From the NCBI GenBank assembly GCA_017515355.1, contig JAFWGD010000179.1, forward strand, positions 1 through 10,661: DNA of 10,661 nt, written 5' to 3'. Below the pieces are notes generated by a model. That model did no database searches. It was not told the DNA's origin and saw only the letters and a list, made by a program, of their open reading frames with translations. The stretch is from Coriobacteriales bacterium. Lineage in GTDB: Bacteria; Actinomycetota; Coriobacteriia; Coriobacteriales; CADBOM01. Below, in pieces: positions 1 to 6,879 of this stretch. How positions within the stretch are numbered: position 1 is the stretch's first letter; every line of letters starts with the position of its first letter. A program made the translations under genes and the position numbers.

Positions 1-616
1 GCATGGCGTTGCAGATCGCCGCGGCGATGTTGCTTCCTCCTTTGCGTCCCCTCGCGACGATGTAGGGCACGCCGGATTCCATGATGATCTCCTTGCTGGC
101 AACCACGTTGACGAAGCCGACCGGCACGCCGATAACCAGAGCGGGGGAGATTCTACCATCTTTGATCAGCTTGTCCAGCTCGATGAGCGCGGTTGGCGCA
201 TTGCCTACAGCGATGATGACGTCGCCTTCGAGCCTTGCGGCCTTGTTCATGCAGGCCACGGCGCGGGTCGTGCCGTTGTCCTTGGCGGCTTGCGCGATGT
301 CGGGGTCGCTCATGTAGCACTGCGCGTCGGCGCCGAGCTTAGCCAACGCGGGCTTGCTGATTCCCGACCAAGCCATCTTGGTGTCGGTGACGATGGTGGC
401 TCCGCGTTTGAGCGCCGCTACGCCCGCATCCACCGCGCCCTCGGAGAAGGCGAGGTTGGTGGCGTAGTCGAAATCGGCGGAGGTGTGGATTACGCGCTTT
501 ATGACCGCCTCGTTGCGCGGGTCGAGCTCGATGCCCATCTCGGCGAGCTCCTCGCCGATGATCTGCATGCTGCGCTTCTCGATCTCGTTTGGAAGGACCT
601 GTTCGATAGTTGCCAT
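1..616 (-). CDS. cbiC: Cobalt-precorrin-8 methylmutase CbiC (3' end cut by window edge)
   Basis: CbiC/CobH catalyses the 1,5-migration of the C11 methyl group to C12, turning cobalt-precorrin-8 into cobyrinate, the last ring-modifying step. I translated 205 codons from the ATG at 616-614 and the frame is still open at base 1. The family is usually about 210 residues, so only a few C-terminal residues are missing. Visible motifs: IHTSADFDYA (residues 43-52) carrying the conserved catalytic His44; TDTKMAWSGI (77-86); GNAPTAL (138-144); IGVPVGFV (162-169) followed by SKE (174-176); and the C-terminal GRKGGS (190-195). The start shares one base with the btuR stop (TGATG on the minus strand), which indicates translational coupling. 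An AAGAAGGGG stretch lies about 12 bases upstream. Family assignment is secure. The exact C-terminus is outside the window. Confidence 0.96.
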   Translation of the reverse strand, partial: MATIEQVLPNEIEKRSMQIIGEELAEMGIELDPRNEAVIKRVIHTSADFDYATNLAFSEGAVDAGVAALKRGATIVTDTKMAWSGISKPALAKLGADAQCYMSDPDIAQAAKDNGTTRAVACMNKAARLEGDVIIAVGNAPTALIELDKLIKDGRISPALVIGVPVGFVNVVASKEIIMESGVPYIVARGRKGGSNIAAAICNAM

Positions 617-1137
617 CAGAATTCGATACCCCTTCTTGCTTTGATTCCCTGCTCTCGGTATGGATGCTTGCGGCACATCATCTCCGTCGCGTAGTCTGCG
701 TGCTCGATGAAGAAATCCTCCGGTTGGCGCCCGGTGAGCACGAGCTCTATGCTCTCGGGCTTGTTTACGACGAAGTCCTTGAGCGCTTGGCGGTCGATGA
801 GGTCGAGCCTGTAGGGGTTGATGGCCTCGTCGGCAACGATGAGGTCGCAATCGCATTGCGCGAGGCGGGCGAGCAGCTCGTCGTTCGCGAGCCGGGTGCG
901 CTCCTTCTCCTCGTCGGTCATTCTGAAGGAGAACTTGATGGGGCAGTCGGCCTTCATGATGGTGACGTTGTCGCTGAGCCCGAGCGTCGCCAGCTCGCAG
1001 GAGCGGTCGCCCTTGAGGAACTCCGCGATCACCACGCGCTTTCCGCTGCCTGCTGCCCTTGCCGCCAAGCCCATCGCCGCGGTCGTCTTGCCCTTGCCGT
1101 CCCCGTAGTAGAGGTGCACGAGACCCCTCTCGCTCAT
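616..1137 (-). CDS. btuR: Corrinoid adenosyltransferase (CobA/BtuR/CobO family)
   Basis: This 173-residue enzyme transfers the 5'-deoxyadenosyl group of ATP to the Co(I) form of cobyrinate a,c-diamide or related corrinoids. The P-loop GDGKGKTT is at residues 12-19, the Walker B-like LIVADE at 99-104, TGRQPED at 135-141, ADYATEM at 147-153, and the family's C-terminal signature KHPYREQGIKARRGIEF at 157-173. The ATG at 1137-1135 is chosen because it overlaps the cobQ stop by four bases (ATGA), sits 7 bases after a strong GAGGAGG site, and places the P-loop at the family's usual distance from the N-terminus. The same frame is open upstream to about 2004, but that part is a shadow of cobQ. The protein is short, lacking the N-terminal extension of enterobacterial CobA. 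The expected F-x-W pair appears as F69-S-F71, and the Walker B region reads VADEAIN rather than the usual LDEIN-like form. Confidence 0.95.
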   Translation of the reverse strand: MSERGLVHLYYGDGKGKTTAAMGLAARAAGSGKRVVIAEFLKGDRSCELATLGLSDNVTIMKADCPIKFSFRMTDEEKERTRLANDELLARLAQCDCDLIVADEAINPYRLDLIDRQALKDFVVNKPESIELVLTGRQPEDFFIEHADYATEMMCRKHPYREQGIKARRGIEF

Positions 1138-2660
1138 CGCACTCCCTCCTCGATGATCCTCATAAGCAACTCCATGTCGATGCTCTCGCGCACCGTTGCG
1201 GCGAGCTCGTCGTACTGCCTGTCCTTGTAGCGTCTGAATGTCTCGGTGGGGAAGTCGCTCGCCGCTATGCCCTTGCGTTGGCAGAGCATTCCGATGAGCG
1301 CCTGTCCGAAGCTGCCGTCCTCGAACATTCCGTGGCAGTAGCTGCCGATGACGTTGCCGCAGACGCAGCCGTCGTTCATGGTGTTGCCGTTGTCGTCGGT
1401 CAGCGTCGCGAAGGGCCTCGCGCCCTCTGCCCACTCTCCGCTGACGGGCACGGTTGCACCCATGTGGATCTCGTAGCCGGTGAGCGTCTTGCCCGAAAGC
1501 TGCGCGAATTCGCCGGTGAATTCCCCGGTGACCGCGTCGACGCGCGTGCGACGCTTGTCGGAGGTGAAGACCGTGCGCATCGGAAGGAGGCCGAGGCCTG
1601 CCATCGAGCCGCCGTGCTCGACGCCTTCGGGGTCGTCGAGGCGTTCTCCCAGCAGCTGGTAACCTCCGCAGATTCCGAGGATGAGCGCGCCCTCCGCAGC
1701 CCTGCGGCGAATCGCCACGTCCAGCCCGCGCGAGACGAGCCAGTCCATGTCGTCCATGGTGTTCTTCGTGCCCGGCAGGATGATTAGGTCGGGGCTGCGC
1801 AGGTCCTCTGGCTTGTCGACATAGCGCACAGAGAGTTGGCGATAGCGCGACAGCGGGTTGGTGTCGGTGAAGTTCGACAGGTGCGAGAGGCGCACGACCG
1901 CGATGTCGATCGGGCCATCTCCGACCCTGCCGCCGGCGATGCGGTCGGAGAGGGAATCCTCGTCGTCGATGTCCAGATGCATGTAGGGGATGACTCCGAG
2001 GCACGGTACCCCGGTGAGATCCTCGAGCATGACGAGTCCGGGGTCGAGCAGCGTCTTGTCGCCGCGGAACTTGTTGATGATCGTGCCCTTCACGAGCGCG
2101 CGCTCGTCATCGTCGAGCAACGCGACCGTGCCGTAGAGGCTCGCGAATACTCCGCCTCGATCGATGTCGCCGACGATCAGCACGGGAGCCTTGGCCATCT
2201 TCGCCATGCCCATGTTGACGATGTCGTCCTTCTTGAGGTTGATTTCCGCCGGCGACCCCGCGCCCTCGATGATGACGAAGTCGTGAGTGCTGGCCAGCGA
2301 ATCGAACGCCTCCATGACCTTCGGACGCAGCGTGTGCCTGAAGTCGAAGTAGTCGGTTGCGCTCATGTTCCCCGTGACCTCGCCGTTGACGATGATCTGG
2401 CTGCCCGTGTCGCCGGTTGGCTTGAGCAGGATGGGGTTCATCGCAACGAGCGGCTCGATGCCCGCCGCCTCGGCCTGCATCACCTGCGCTCGGCCCATTT
2501 CGAGGCCCTCATGCGTGATGAAGCTGTTGAGCGCCATGTTCTGGCTCTTGAAGGGGGCGACGCTGTAGCCGTCCTGCGCCAGGATGCGGCAGATTGCCGC
2601 AACGGTCAGGCTCTTGCCCGCGTTCGAGGTGGTCCCCTGTATCATCAATGCCTTGCCCAT
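1134..2660 (-). CDS. cobQ: Cobyric acid synthase CbiP/CobQ
   Basis: This glutamine-dependent amidotransferase uses ATP to amidate the b, d, e and g side chains of adenosylcobyrinate a,c-diamide, giving adenosylcobyric acid. The length of 508 residues is normal. The N-terminal dethiobiotin-synthetase-like domain shows the P-loop GTTSNAGKS (9-17), FKSQNMALNSF (37-47), EGAGSPAEINL (132-142) and DIDRGGVFASLYGT (165-178). The C-terminal class I glutamine amidotransferase-like domain shows LPGTKNT (295-301), the nucleophile Cys331 in GICGGYQLLG (329-338) and His443 in GSYCHGMFED (439-448). The ATG at 2660-2658 has an AAGGAG site 4 bases upstream. The gene follows cbiA after a 40-base gap, the longest in the operon, and its stop overlaps the btuR start by four bases. 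No key residue appears to be missing. In anaerobic-pathway naming this is cbiP. Confidence 0.97.
   Translation of the reverse strand: MGKALMIQGTTSNAGKSLTVAAICRILAQDGYSVAPFKSQNMALNSFITHEGLEMGRAQVMQAEAAGIEPLVAMNPILLKPTGDTGSQIIVNGEVTGNMSATDYFDFRHTLRPKVMEAFDSLASTHDFVIIEGAGSPAEINLKKDDIVNMGMAKMAKAPVLIVGDIDRGGVFASLYGTVALLDDDERALVKGTIINKFRGDKTLLDPGLVMLEDLTGVPCLGVIPYMHLDIDDEDSLSDRIAGGRVGDGPIDIAVVRLSHLSNFTDTNPLSRYRQLSVRYVDKPEDLRSPDLIILPGTKNTMDDMDWLVSRGLDVAIRRRAAEGALILGICGGYQLLGERLDDPEGVEHGGSMAGLGLLPMRTVFTSDKRRTRVDAVTGEFTGEFAQLSGKTLTGYEIHMGATVPVSGEWAEGARPFATLTDDNGNTMNDGCVCGNVIGSYCHGMFEDGSFGQALIGMLCQRKGIAASDFPTETFRRYKDRQYDELAATVRESIDMELLMRIIEEGVR
1145..1151 (-). promoter_or_regulatory. Ribosome binding site of btuR
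   Basis: GAGGAGG on the minus strand lies 7 bases before the ATG at 1137. It is inside the 3' end of cobQ. It decides the btuR start, since the same frame continues open far upstream through cobQ. Confidence 0.85.
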
Positions 2661-2700
2661 TCGTCTCCTTGTCCTTTTGGTGCTTGCGTCTGCGCTCGGC
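2661..2700. other. Intergenic gap between cbiA and cobQ
   Basis: This is the longest non-coding stretch in the window, at 40 bases. Apart from the cobQ ribosome site I see no inverted repeat, T-run or promoter-like pair of boxes. It is probably just a spacer inside the operon. Confidence 0.6.
2665..2670 (-). promoter_or_regulatory. Ribosome binding site of cobQ
   Basis: AAGGAG lies 4 bases before the cobQ ATG, within the 40-base gap after cbiA. The gap gives cobQ its own initiation site rather than a stop/start overlap. Confidence 0.8.
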
Positions 2701-4101
2701 CTATCCTAACCGCTTCGCCCTGAATTCGATCGCGGCGTCCACGAACCCGCGCGCGAACTCGTCGCACGCCGGCAGGTAGAGGTGCGGAAAGCCCGCGAAC
2801 AGCCTCTCCTCTGCTATGCAGCAGTCCCAGTTGCGCTTGGAGTGCTTCTTGGAGGCATGCATCGCACTGCCGTTGTCGTCGCTGTCGTAGTAGTGGAACT
2901 CATGCGCCCTCATGCGGCAACCCTTGGCGATGCCGAGGCCATCGGCCTTCGCCTCGAGGTCGACGTAGCCGAAGCGCGTGAGCTTGCCTGTGTAGTGCGC
3001 CCCTCCGCTGAGGATCCCGACCATCTCGAATTCGCGTCCGTCGAGGTCGGCCATGCGCTCCTTGAGGTACATGAAGCCCCCGCATTCGGCGAAGATCGGC
3101 ATGCCGTCTCTGTGCACGCGCCTGATTGACTCGAGCATCGTCAAGTTGTTGGAGAGCTCCTCGGCGTGCAGCTCGGGGTAGCCGCCGCCGATGTAGAGCG
3201 CGTCAGCCTCGGCGGGAAGCTTGTTGTCCGCGATGGGGGAGAATGGGACGATTCTGGCCCCTAGCCTGCGCAGATGCTCGAGGCTCTCCTCGTAGTAGAA
3301 GCAGAAGGCGTCGTCTTGCGCGACTGCAATGCACGGTGCCCCCTCCGGCGTTGCCAACGGCTCCACGTTCGAGGGCTCGAAGTCGATCGGCTCTGCGCTG
3401 CTGGCGATCTCGAGGAGCGCATCGAAGTCGATAGAGGCTTCGAGGCGGCTCGCCATCGCATCGATGCGCGCCTGCAGGTCATCGATCTCGCCTGCGGTGA
3501 CGAGGCCGAGATGCCGGCTCTCGAGCGCCATCTCGGGGCTGTTCTCGACGTATCCGAGCGCCTTGATGCCACACTCGCTCTCGATGATCGGCTTGAGGTG
3601 CTCGAAGAGCGCCTTGGAACAGCGGTTGATGATGACCGCTGCGATGTTGCTGCCCTCGCGGAAGTCGATGAGCCCCTTGATCGTCGCGGCCAGCGTCAGC
3701 GAGACTCCGCGCCCGTCGACTACCAGGATGACAGGGGTACCGGTCGTGCGCGCCACGTGGTAGGCCGAGGCCTGCGCGCTCGATCCGCCTAGGCCGTCGT
3801 AAAAGCCCATGACGCCCTCGACCACGGCCACGCCGTAGCCGCTGGAGCTTTCGGCCATCAGCGTGCGCACCTCGCCCTCGCTCGAGAAGAAGAGGTCGAG
3901 GTTGCGGCAGGGGATGCCGAGGACCGTCTTGTGGAACATCGGGTCGATGTAATCGGGCCCGCACTTGTATGCGATGGTCGCGATGCCCTTGTTCGAAAGG
4001 CACCGCAATAGCCCGGAGGTTATCGTCGTCTTGCCGGATCCGCTGGCGCCCGCCGAGATAAGGATGCGCGGGATAGCGGCGCTTCTTGCCGTACCGCTCA
4101 T
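2701..4101 (-). CDS. cbiA: Cobyrinate a,c-diamide synthase CbiA/CobB
   Basis: CbiA amidates the c and then the a carboxylates of cobyrinate with glutamine and ATP. This 466-residue protein has the expected two-domain build. In the N-terminal ATP-binding domain I see the P-loop GASGSGKTT (18-26), KCGPDYIDPMFH (46-57) and VEGVMGFYDG (94-103). In the C-terminal glutaminase domain I see IGGGYPE (304-310), the nucleophile Cys340 in FAECGGFMYL (337-346), HEFHYYD (400-406) and GFPHLYLPA (437-445), which carries the likely catalytic His440. The ATG at 4101-4099 overlaps the cbiET stop by four bases (ATGA) and has AGGTGA six bases upstream. Hydrogenobyrinate synthases (CobB) are homologous and hard to separate by sequence. 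I choose cobyrinate as substrate because the surrounding genes (cbiD, cbiG) belong to the anaerobic, cobalt-early route. Confidence 0.96.
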   Translation of the reverse strand: MSGTARSAAIPRILISAGASGSGKTTITSGLLRCLSNKGIATIAYKCGPDYIDPMFHKTVLGIPCRNLDLFFSSEGEVRTLMAESSSGYGVAVVEGVMGFYDGLGGSSAQASAYHVARTTGTPVILVVDGRGVSLTLAATIKGLIDFREGSNIAAVIINRCSKALFEHLKPIIESECGIKALGYVENSPEMALESRHLGLVTAGEIDDLQARIDAMASRLEASIDFDALLEIASSAEPIDFEPSNVEPLATPEGAPCIAVAQDDAFCFYYEESLEHLRRLGARIVPFSPIADNKLPAEADALYIGGGYPELHAEELSNNLTMLESIRRVHRDGMPIFAECGGFMYLKERMADLDGREFEMVGILSGGAHYTGKLTRFGYVDLEAKADGLGIAKGCRMRAHEFHYYDSDDNGSAMHASKKHSKRNWDCCIAEERLFAGFPHLYLPACDEFARGFVDAAIEFRAKRLG

Positions 4102-5363
4102 GCGCGCTCACCTGCGCCCTGCGCCTCGAAGATGTATATCGGACTCTCGGGGGAGAGCAGATGGTAGCGTCCAGCCTGCCTCGTGCGCGTGACGCCGACC
4201 TGCGTTGCGCTGAAGTTGGCGACTTTGCCTTGCTCTGTCAGCTTGCCAAAGGCATCGGTGGCTTGGGAGACCGTCTCCATCGTCACCGCGGTGGCGACGA
4301 TGCGCACGCTCGGGTTGAGCTCGAGCAGCCTGTCGATGATGGCTCCGAAGTCGCCTGTGCTGCCGCCGATGAATGCGGCATCGGGAGCCGGCAGGCCCTC
4401 GAAGGCCTCGGGTGCGCGCCCCTCGACCACCTGCACGTTGAAGGTGCCGAAACGCCTGCGGTTGACTTCGATGAGCTCGCAGGCCTCGGGCTCCTTCTCA
4501 ATTGCGAAGATGTGCGCGAACGGATTGAGTCCGGCCGTCTCGATGGCCACGGAGCCTGTGCCCGCGCCGACGTCGAAGACCGTCTCGCCGCGCTGCGGGC
4601 GCAGCTTGGAGGTGACGAGCGCCCTGACCTCCTGCTTGGTCATCGGGGCCTTGCCGCGCGTGAAGAGCTCGTCGGGGATTCCGCTGAAGCCGATGAAGGG
4701 CGCGACCTCCTCGTCGGCAAGCTCGCCGCGGGTGATCCAGATCGCCGCGAGGCTGTCGAACTCCTCGTCGAGCAGTTCGGAGGCCTTGCCGCAGAGGATG
4801 CGCTCGTCGGCATAGGAGAGCCTCTCTCCAACCGCAACCTGCAGCTCGCCAAGCCCGCTCTCGACGAGCTCGGCGATCATCGTCGCCGGCGTTGCGCTCC
4901 CGCCGGTGAGGAAGAACGACTCGCCGTTGGCCAACACCGTTCCGAGGAAGTTGCAGCTGCGGCCGTGCGCGCTCGCGAGCTTGACGCCCTGCCATGGGCG
5001 GCCGAGTTTGGCGGCCATGCATTGAACCGTGGTGATGCCGGGGATTAGCTCGATCTCGGGCTTGGGACTCAGCGCTCCGAGGGCCTTGCGAATCGTCTGC
5101 GCGAGGCTGTAGAAGCCCGTGTCTCCCGAGCAGATGATGCCAACGCGGGTATCGTCGTCCAGCGCTTCGATAGCGCTTGCAATATCGCCGGGGGATATCG
5201 CGTCGACGAGCTTCTTGCCTTCGGGGTTGCTTGCAAGTTCGAGAGCTGCTTGGAGCATGCGCCCGGCTCCGATAAGGACGTCTGCGCCCTCGATCGCCTC
5301 GCACGCCTGCGCGGTAACAGTGCCCGCACTGCCCATTCCGATTCCAACAAGAGAGATCCTCAT
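4098..5363 (-). CDS. cbiET: Fused cobalt-precorrin-7 C5- and cobalt-precorrin-6B C15-methyltransferase (CbiE-CbiT)
   Basis: One 421-residue protein carries two SAM-dependent enzymes. Residues 1 to about 220 are a CbiE domain of the tetrapyrrole methylase fold: VGIGMG near the N-terminus (6-11), CSGDTGFYSLA (78-88) and PGITTVQCMAAKLG (108-121). CbiE methylates C5. Residues from about 228 to 415 are a CbiT domain with a Rossmann-type methyltransferase motif I, DVGAGTGSVAIE (264-275), preceded by MTKQEVRAL (241-249). CbiT methylates C15 and decarboxylates the C12 acetate. The fusion matches the CobL arrangement of the aerobic route, while many anaerobic clusters keep the genes separate. The ATG at 5363-5361 overlaps the cbiJ stop by four bases and follows GAAGGAAGG by 8 bases. 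The stop overlaps the cbiA start. There is no frameshift, so the fusion is genuine in this sequence. Confidence 0.95.
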   Translation of the reverse strand: MRISLVGIGMGSAGTVTAQACEAIEGADVLIGAGRMLQAALELASNPEGKKLVDAISPGDIASAIEALDDDTRVGIICSGDTGFYSLAQTIRKALGALSPKPEIELIPGITTVQCMAAKLGRPWQGVKLASAHGRSCNFLGTVLANGESFFLTGGSATPATMIAELVESGLGELQVAVGERLSYADERILCGKASELLDEEFDSLAAIWITRGELADEEVAPFIGFSGIPDELFTRGKAPMTKQEVRALVTSKLRPQRGETVFDVGAGTGSVAIETAGLNPFAHIFAIEKEPEACELIEVNRRRFGTFNVQVVEGRAPEAFEGLPAPDAAFIGGSTGDFGAIIDRLLELNPSVRIVATAVTMETVSQATDAFGKLTEQGKVANFSATQVGVTRTRQAGRYHLLSPESPIYIFEAQGAGERA

Positions 5364-6115
5364 AGCGAAAACCTTCCTTCGAGTATCATCTGCAGCGCCT
5401 CGTCCTTCTCGATGCCCGTCTCCTCTTCAGGGCGTTCGATGACGATCATCGTCACGCCGCGGGCACGCGCCGCCTCGAGCTTCTCGGGGTATCCTCCGGC
5501 GTTGCCGCCGTCCTTGGTCACGAGCACCTCGATGCGATGCTCGTCGATGCATTCGATGTTCTCCTCAACCGAGAAGGGCCCGCGCTTGGCGATGATGTGC
5601 TCATCGGGGATGCCCGCCGCACGGCACGCCTCAACAGACGATTCGACGTTGAGCACGCGCGCGTACAGACGCTCTCCAACGCCCTCCATCGCAGCATAGA
5701 GGCCGATTTCCTTGCTCCCGGTGGTGGCGAGCACGTTGCCCTTCGGCGGGATCTTGCCCACCGCGTCGGCAATAGAGCTGGCGAGGACGCAGCCCTCGGT
5801 GTCGCCCTTGGGTCTGATGATGCGCAAAAGCGGAAGCCCTGCCCGCTGCGCCGCCTCCCTCACCGACTTGCTCACGGATGTTGCGTAGGGGTGCGTGGCG
5901 TCGACGACGACGTCGAAGCCGCTGGTCATCAGCTCGTGCTTCTCCTCCGAATTCTGCGCTCCGATGCGCACTGTGAGACCTGCGAGGCCCTTCGGGAGCA
6001 CCTTGGCTCCCTCATCGGTGGCCACGCTGACGCATACCTCGAGGCCAGCCTCCGCAAGCGCGCAGGCGAGCTCATGCCCCTCGGTGGTTCCTCCGTATAG
6101 GAGAACTCGCGTCAT
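5360..6115 (-). CDS. cbiJ: Cobalt-precorrin-6A reductase CbiJ/CobK
   Basis: CbiJ reduces cobalt-precorrin-6A to 6B with a nicotinamide cofactor. The product is 251 residues, the usual size. Motifs typical of CbiJ/CobK are the N-terminal nucleotide-binding GGTTEG (8-13), DATHPYA (72-78), RPKGD (101-105), TTGSKEIGLY (131-140), RGPFSVEEN (178-186), TKDGGNAGGYPEKLEAA (200-216) and IERP (226-229). The start is the ATG at 6115-6113, which overlaps the cbiH stop (ATGA), lies downstream of a purine-rich AGAGGAAAGG and begins directly with the expected beta strand MTRVLLYGG. The longer open frame up to 6346 is an out-of-frame reading of cbiH. The stop overlaps the cbiET start by four bases. The cbiJ and cobK products are homologous. 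I prefer the anaerobic name because of the neighbouring genes. Confidence 0.96.
   Translation of the reverse strand: MTRVLLYGGTTEGHELACALAEAGLEVCVSVATDEGAKVLPKGLAGLTVRIGAQNSEEKHELMTSGFDVVVDATHPYATSVSKSVREAAQRAGLPLLRIIRPKGDTEGCVLASSIADAVGKIPPKGNVLATTGSKEIGLYAAMEGVGERLYARVLNVESSVEACRAAGIPDEHIIAKRGPFSVEENIECIDEHRIEVLVTKDGGNAGGYPEKLEAARARGVTMIVIERPEEETGIEKDEALQMILEGRFSL
5372..5380 (-). promoter_or_regulatory. Ribosome binding site of cbiET
   Basis: GAAGGAAGG lies 8 bases before the ATG at 5363, inside the 3' end of cbiJ. It supports this start for the fused protein in addition to the ATGA overlap. Confidence 0.75.
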
Positions 6116-6867
6116 CGGCCCTGCCTTTCCTCTTCTATGCGCTTTTCGTAGCCGCGCGGGGTGACCATCTTGCCATCGATCTCCTTGGTCTGCGAGTTGC
6201 CGATGAACACCGTGCAGAACATGTCGAGCTCCAGATCGGCCAACTCCTCGAGCGTGCCGATCCAGCTCTCCTCGCCCTCGCGTCCGATGTTGCGCACGTA
6301 GCCGCAGACGGTCTGCGGGCTCTTGTGTTGCAGCATGATCTGGCATGCGCGGTTAAGGTGGTCCTTTCGCTTGCGGCTCATGGGGTTGTAGATTGCGGTG
6401 CAGAAGTCCGCTGCAGCCGCCGCCTCGAGTCGCTTCTCGATCTTCTCCCAGGGGGTGAGGAGATCGGAGAGCGAGATCACGCAGAAGTCGTGCGTGAGCG
6501 GGGCTCCGAGGACGGCACCGCCCGAAAGCGCTGCGGTCACGCCGCTGATGACGACGATTTCGATTGGCGGGTACTCTCCGGCGAGCTCGTAGATGAGCCC
6601 GGACATGCCGTAGACGCCTGCATCGCCGCTGCAGACCATCGCGACGCTCTTGCCGCTGGCTGCCTCGCCAAGTGCCGCGCGGCAACGCTCGACCTCTCTG
6701 GTCATCGGGGTGGTGAACGTCTCGGTGCTAGGCGCGACCTGCTTGGCCAGCTCGACGTAGACCGGGTAGCCGCAGACGAGGTCCGCCTCCTTGAGCGCCT
6801 CGACTGCTTCGATTGTCATGTGCTCGGCGTTTCCGGGTCCGAGTCCAACGATGTAGAGCTTTCCCAT
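6112..6867 (-). CDS. cbiH: Cobalt-precorrin-3 C17-methyltransferase CbiH (ring contraction)
   Basis: CbiH methylates C17 of cobalt-precorrin-3 with SAM and drives the ring contraction that yields cobalt-precorrin-4 with its delta-lactone. The 251-residue single-domain protein has the tetrapyrrole methylase motifs VGLGPGN (7-13), CGYPVYVEL (32-40), CSGDAGVYGMSG (79-90), SGVTAALSGGAVLGAPL (108-124), HDFCVISLSDLLTPW (126-140), IYNPMS (159-164), FIGNSQT (221-227) and MVTPRGY (234-240). The HDFCVISLSDLLTPW and TPRGY blocks are characteristic of the CobJ/CbiH group and separate it from CbiF or CbiL. It is not fused to a ferredoxin-like or CbiG domain as in some bacteria. The ATG at 6867-6865 follows a GAAGGGAA site that overlaps the cbiG stop, with 12 bases between the two genes. 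Its stop overlaps the cbiJ start by four bases. Confidence 0.96.
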   Translation of the reverse strand: MGKLYIVGLGPGNAEHMTIEAVEALKEADLVCGYPVYVELAKQVAPSTETFTTPMTREVERCRAALGEAASGKSVAMVCSGDAGVYGMSGLIYELAGEYPPIEIVVISGVTAALSGGAVLGAPLTHDFCVISLSDLLTPWEKIEKRLEAAAAADFCTAIYNPMSRKRKDHLNRACQIMLQHKSPQTVCGYVRNIGREGEESWIGTLEELADLELDMFCTVFIGNSQTKEIDGKMVTPRGYEKRIEEERQGR

Positions 6868-6879
6868 CTCAGCTTCCCT

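Noticed and set aside
1138..2004. Upstream extension of the btuR frame
   Set aside because: The Arg/His/Pro-rich translation is an out-of-frame reading of cobQ. The family's N-terminus begins at the ATG at 1137.
2661..2700. Terminator, promoter or cobalamin riboswitch in the largest gap
   Set aside because: Forty bases is too short for a cobalamin riboswitch, and I see no hairpin with T-run and no promoter boxes.
1836..2723. Plus-strand open frame (295 codons) opposite cobQ
   Set aside because: It is antisense to conserved cobyric acid synthase motifs. The low-complexity Val/Asp/Glu/Arg composition is expected from codon bias.
4086..5048. Long plus-strand open frame (320 codons) opposite cbiET
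   Set aside because: It is entirely antisense to the fused methyltransferase and its composition is shadow-like, with no domain features.
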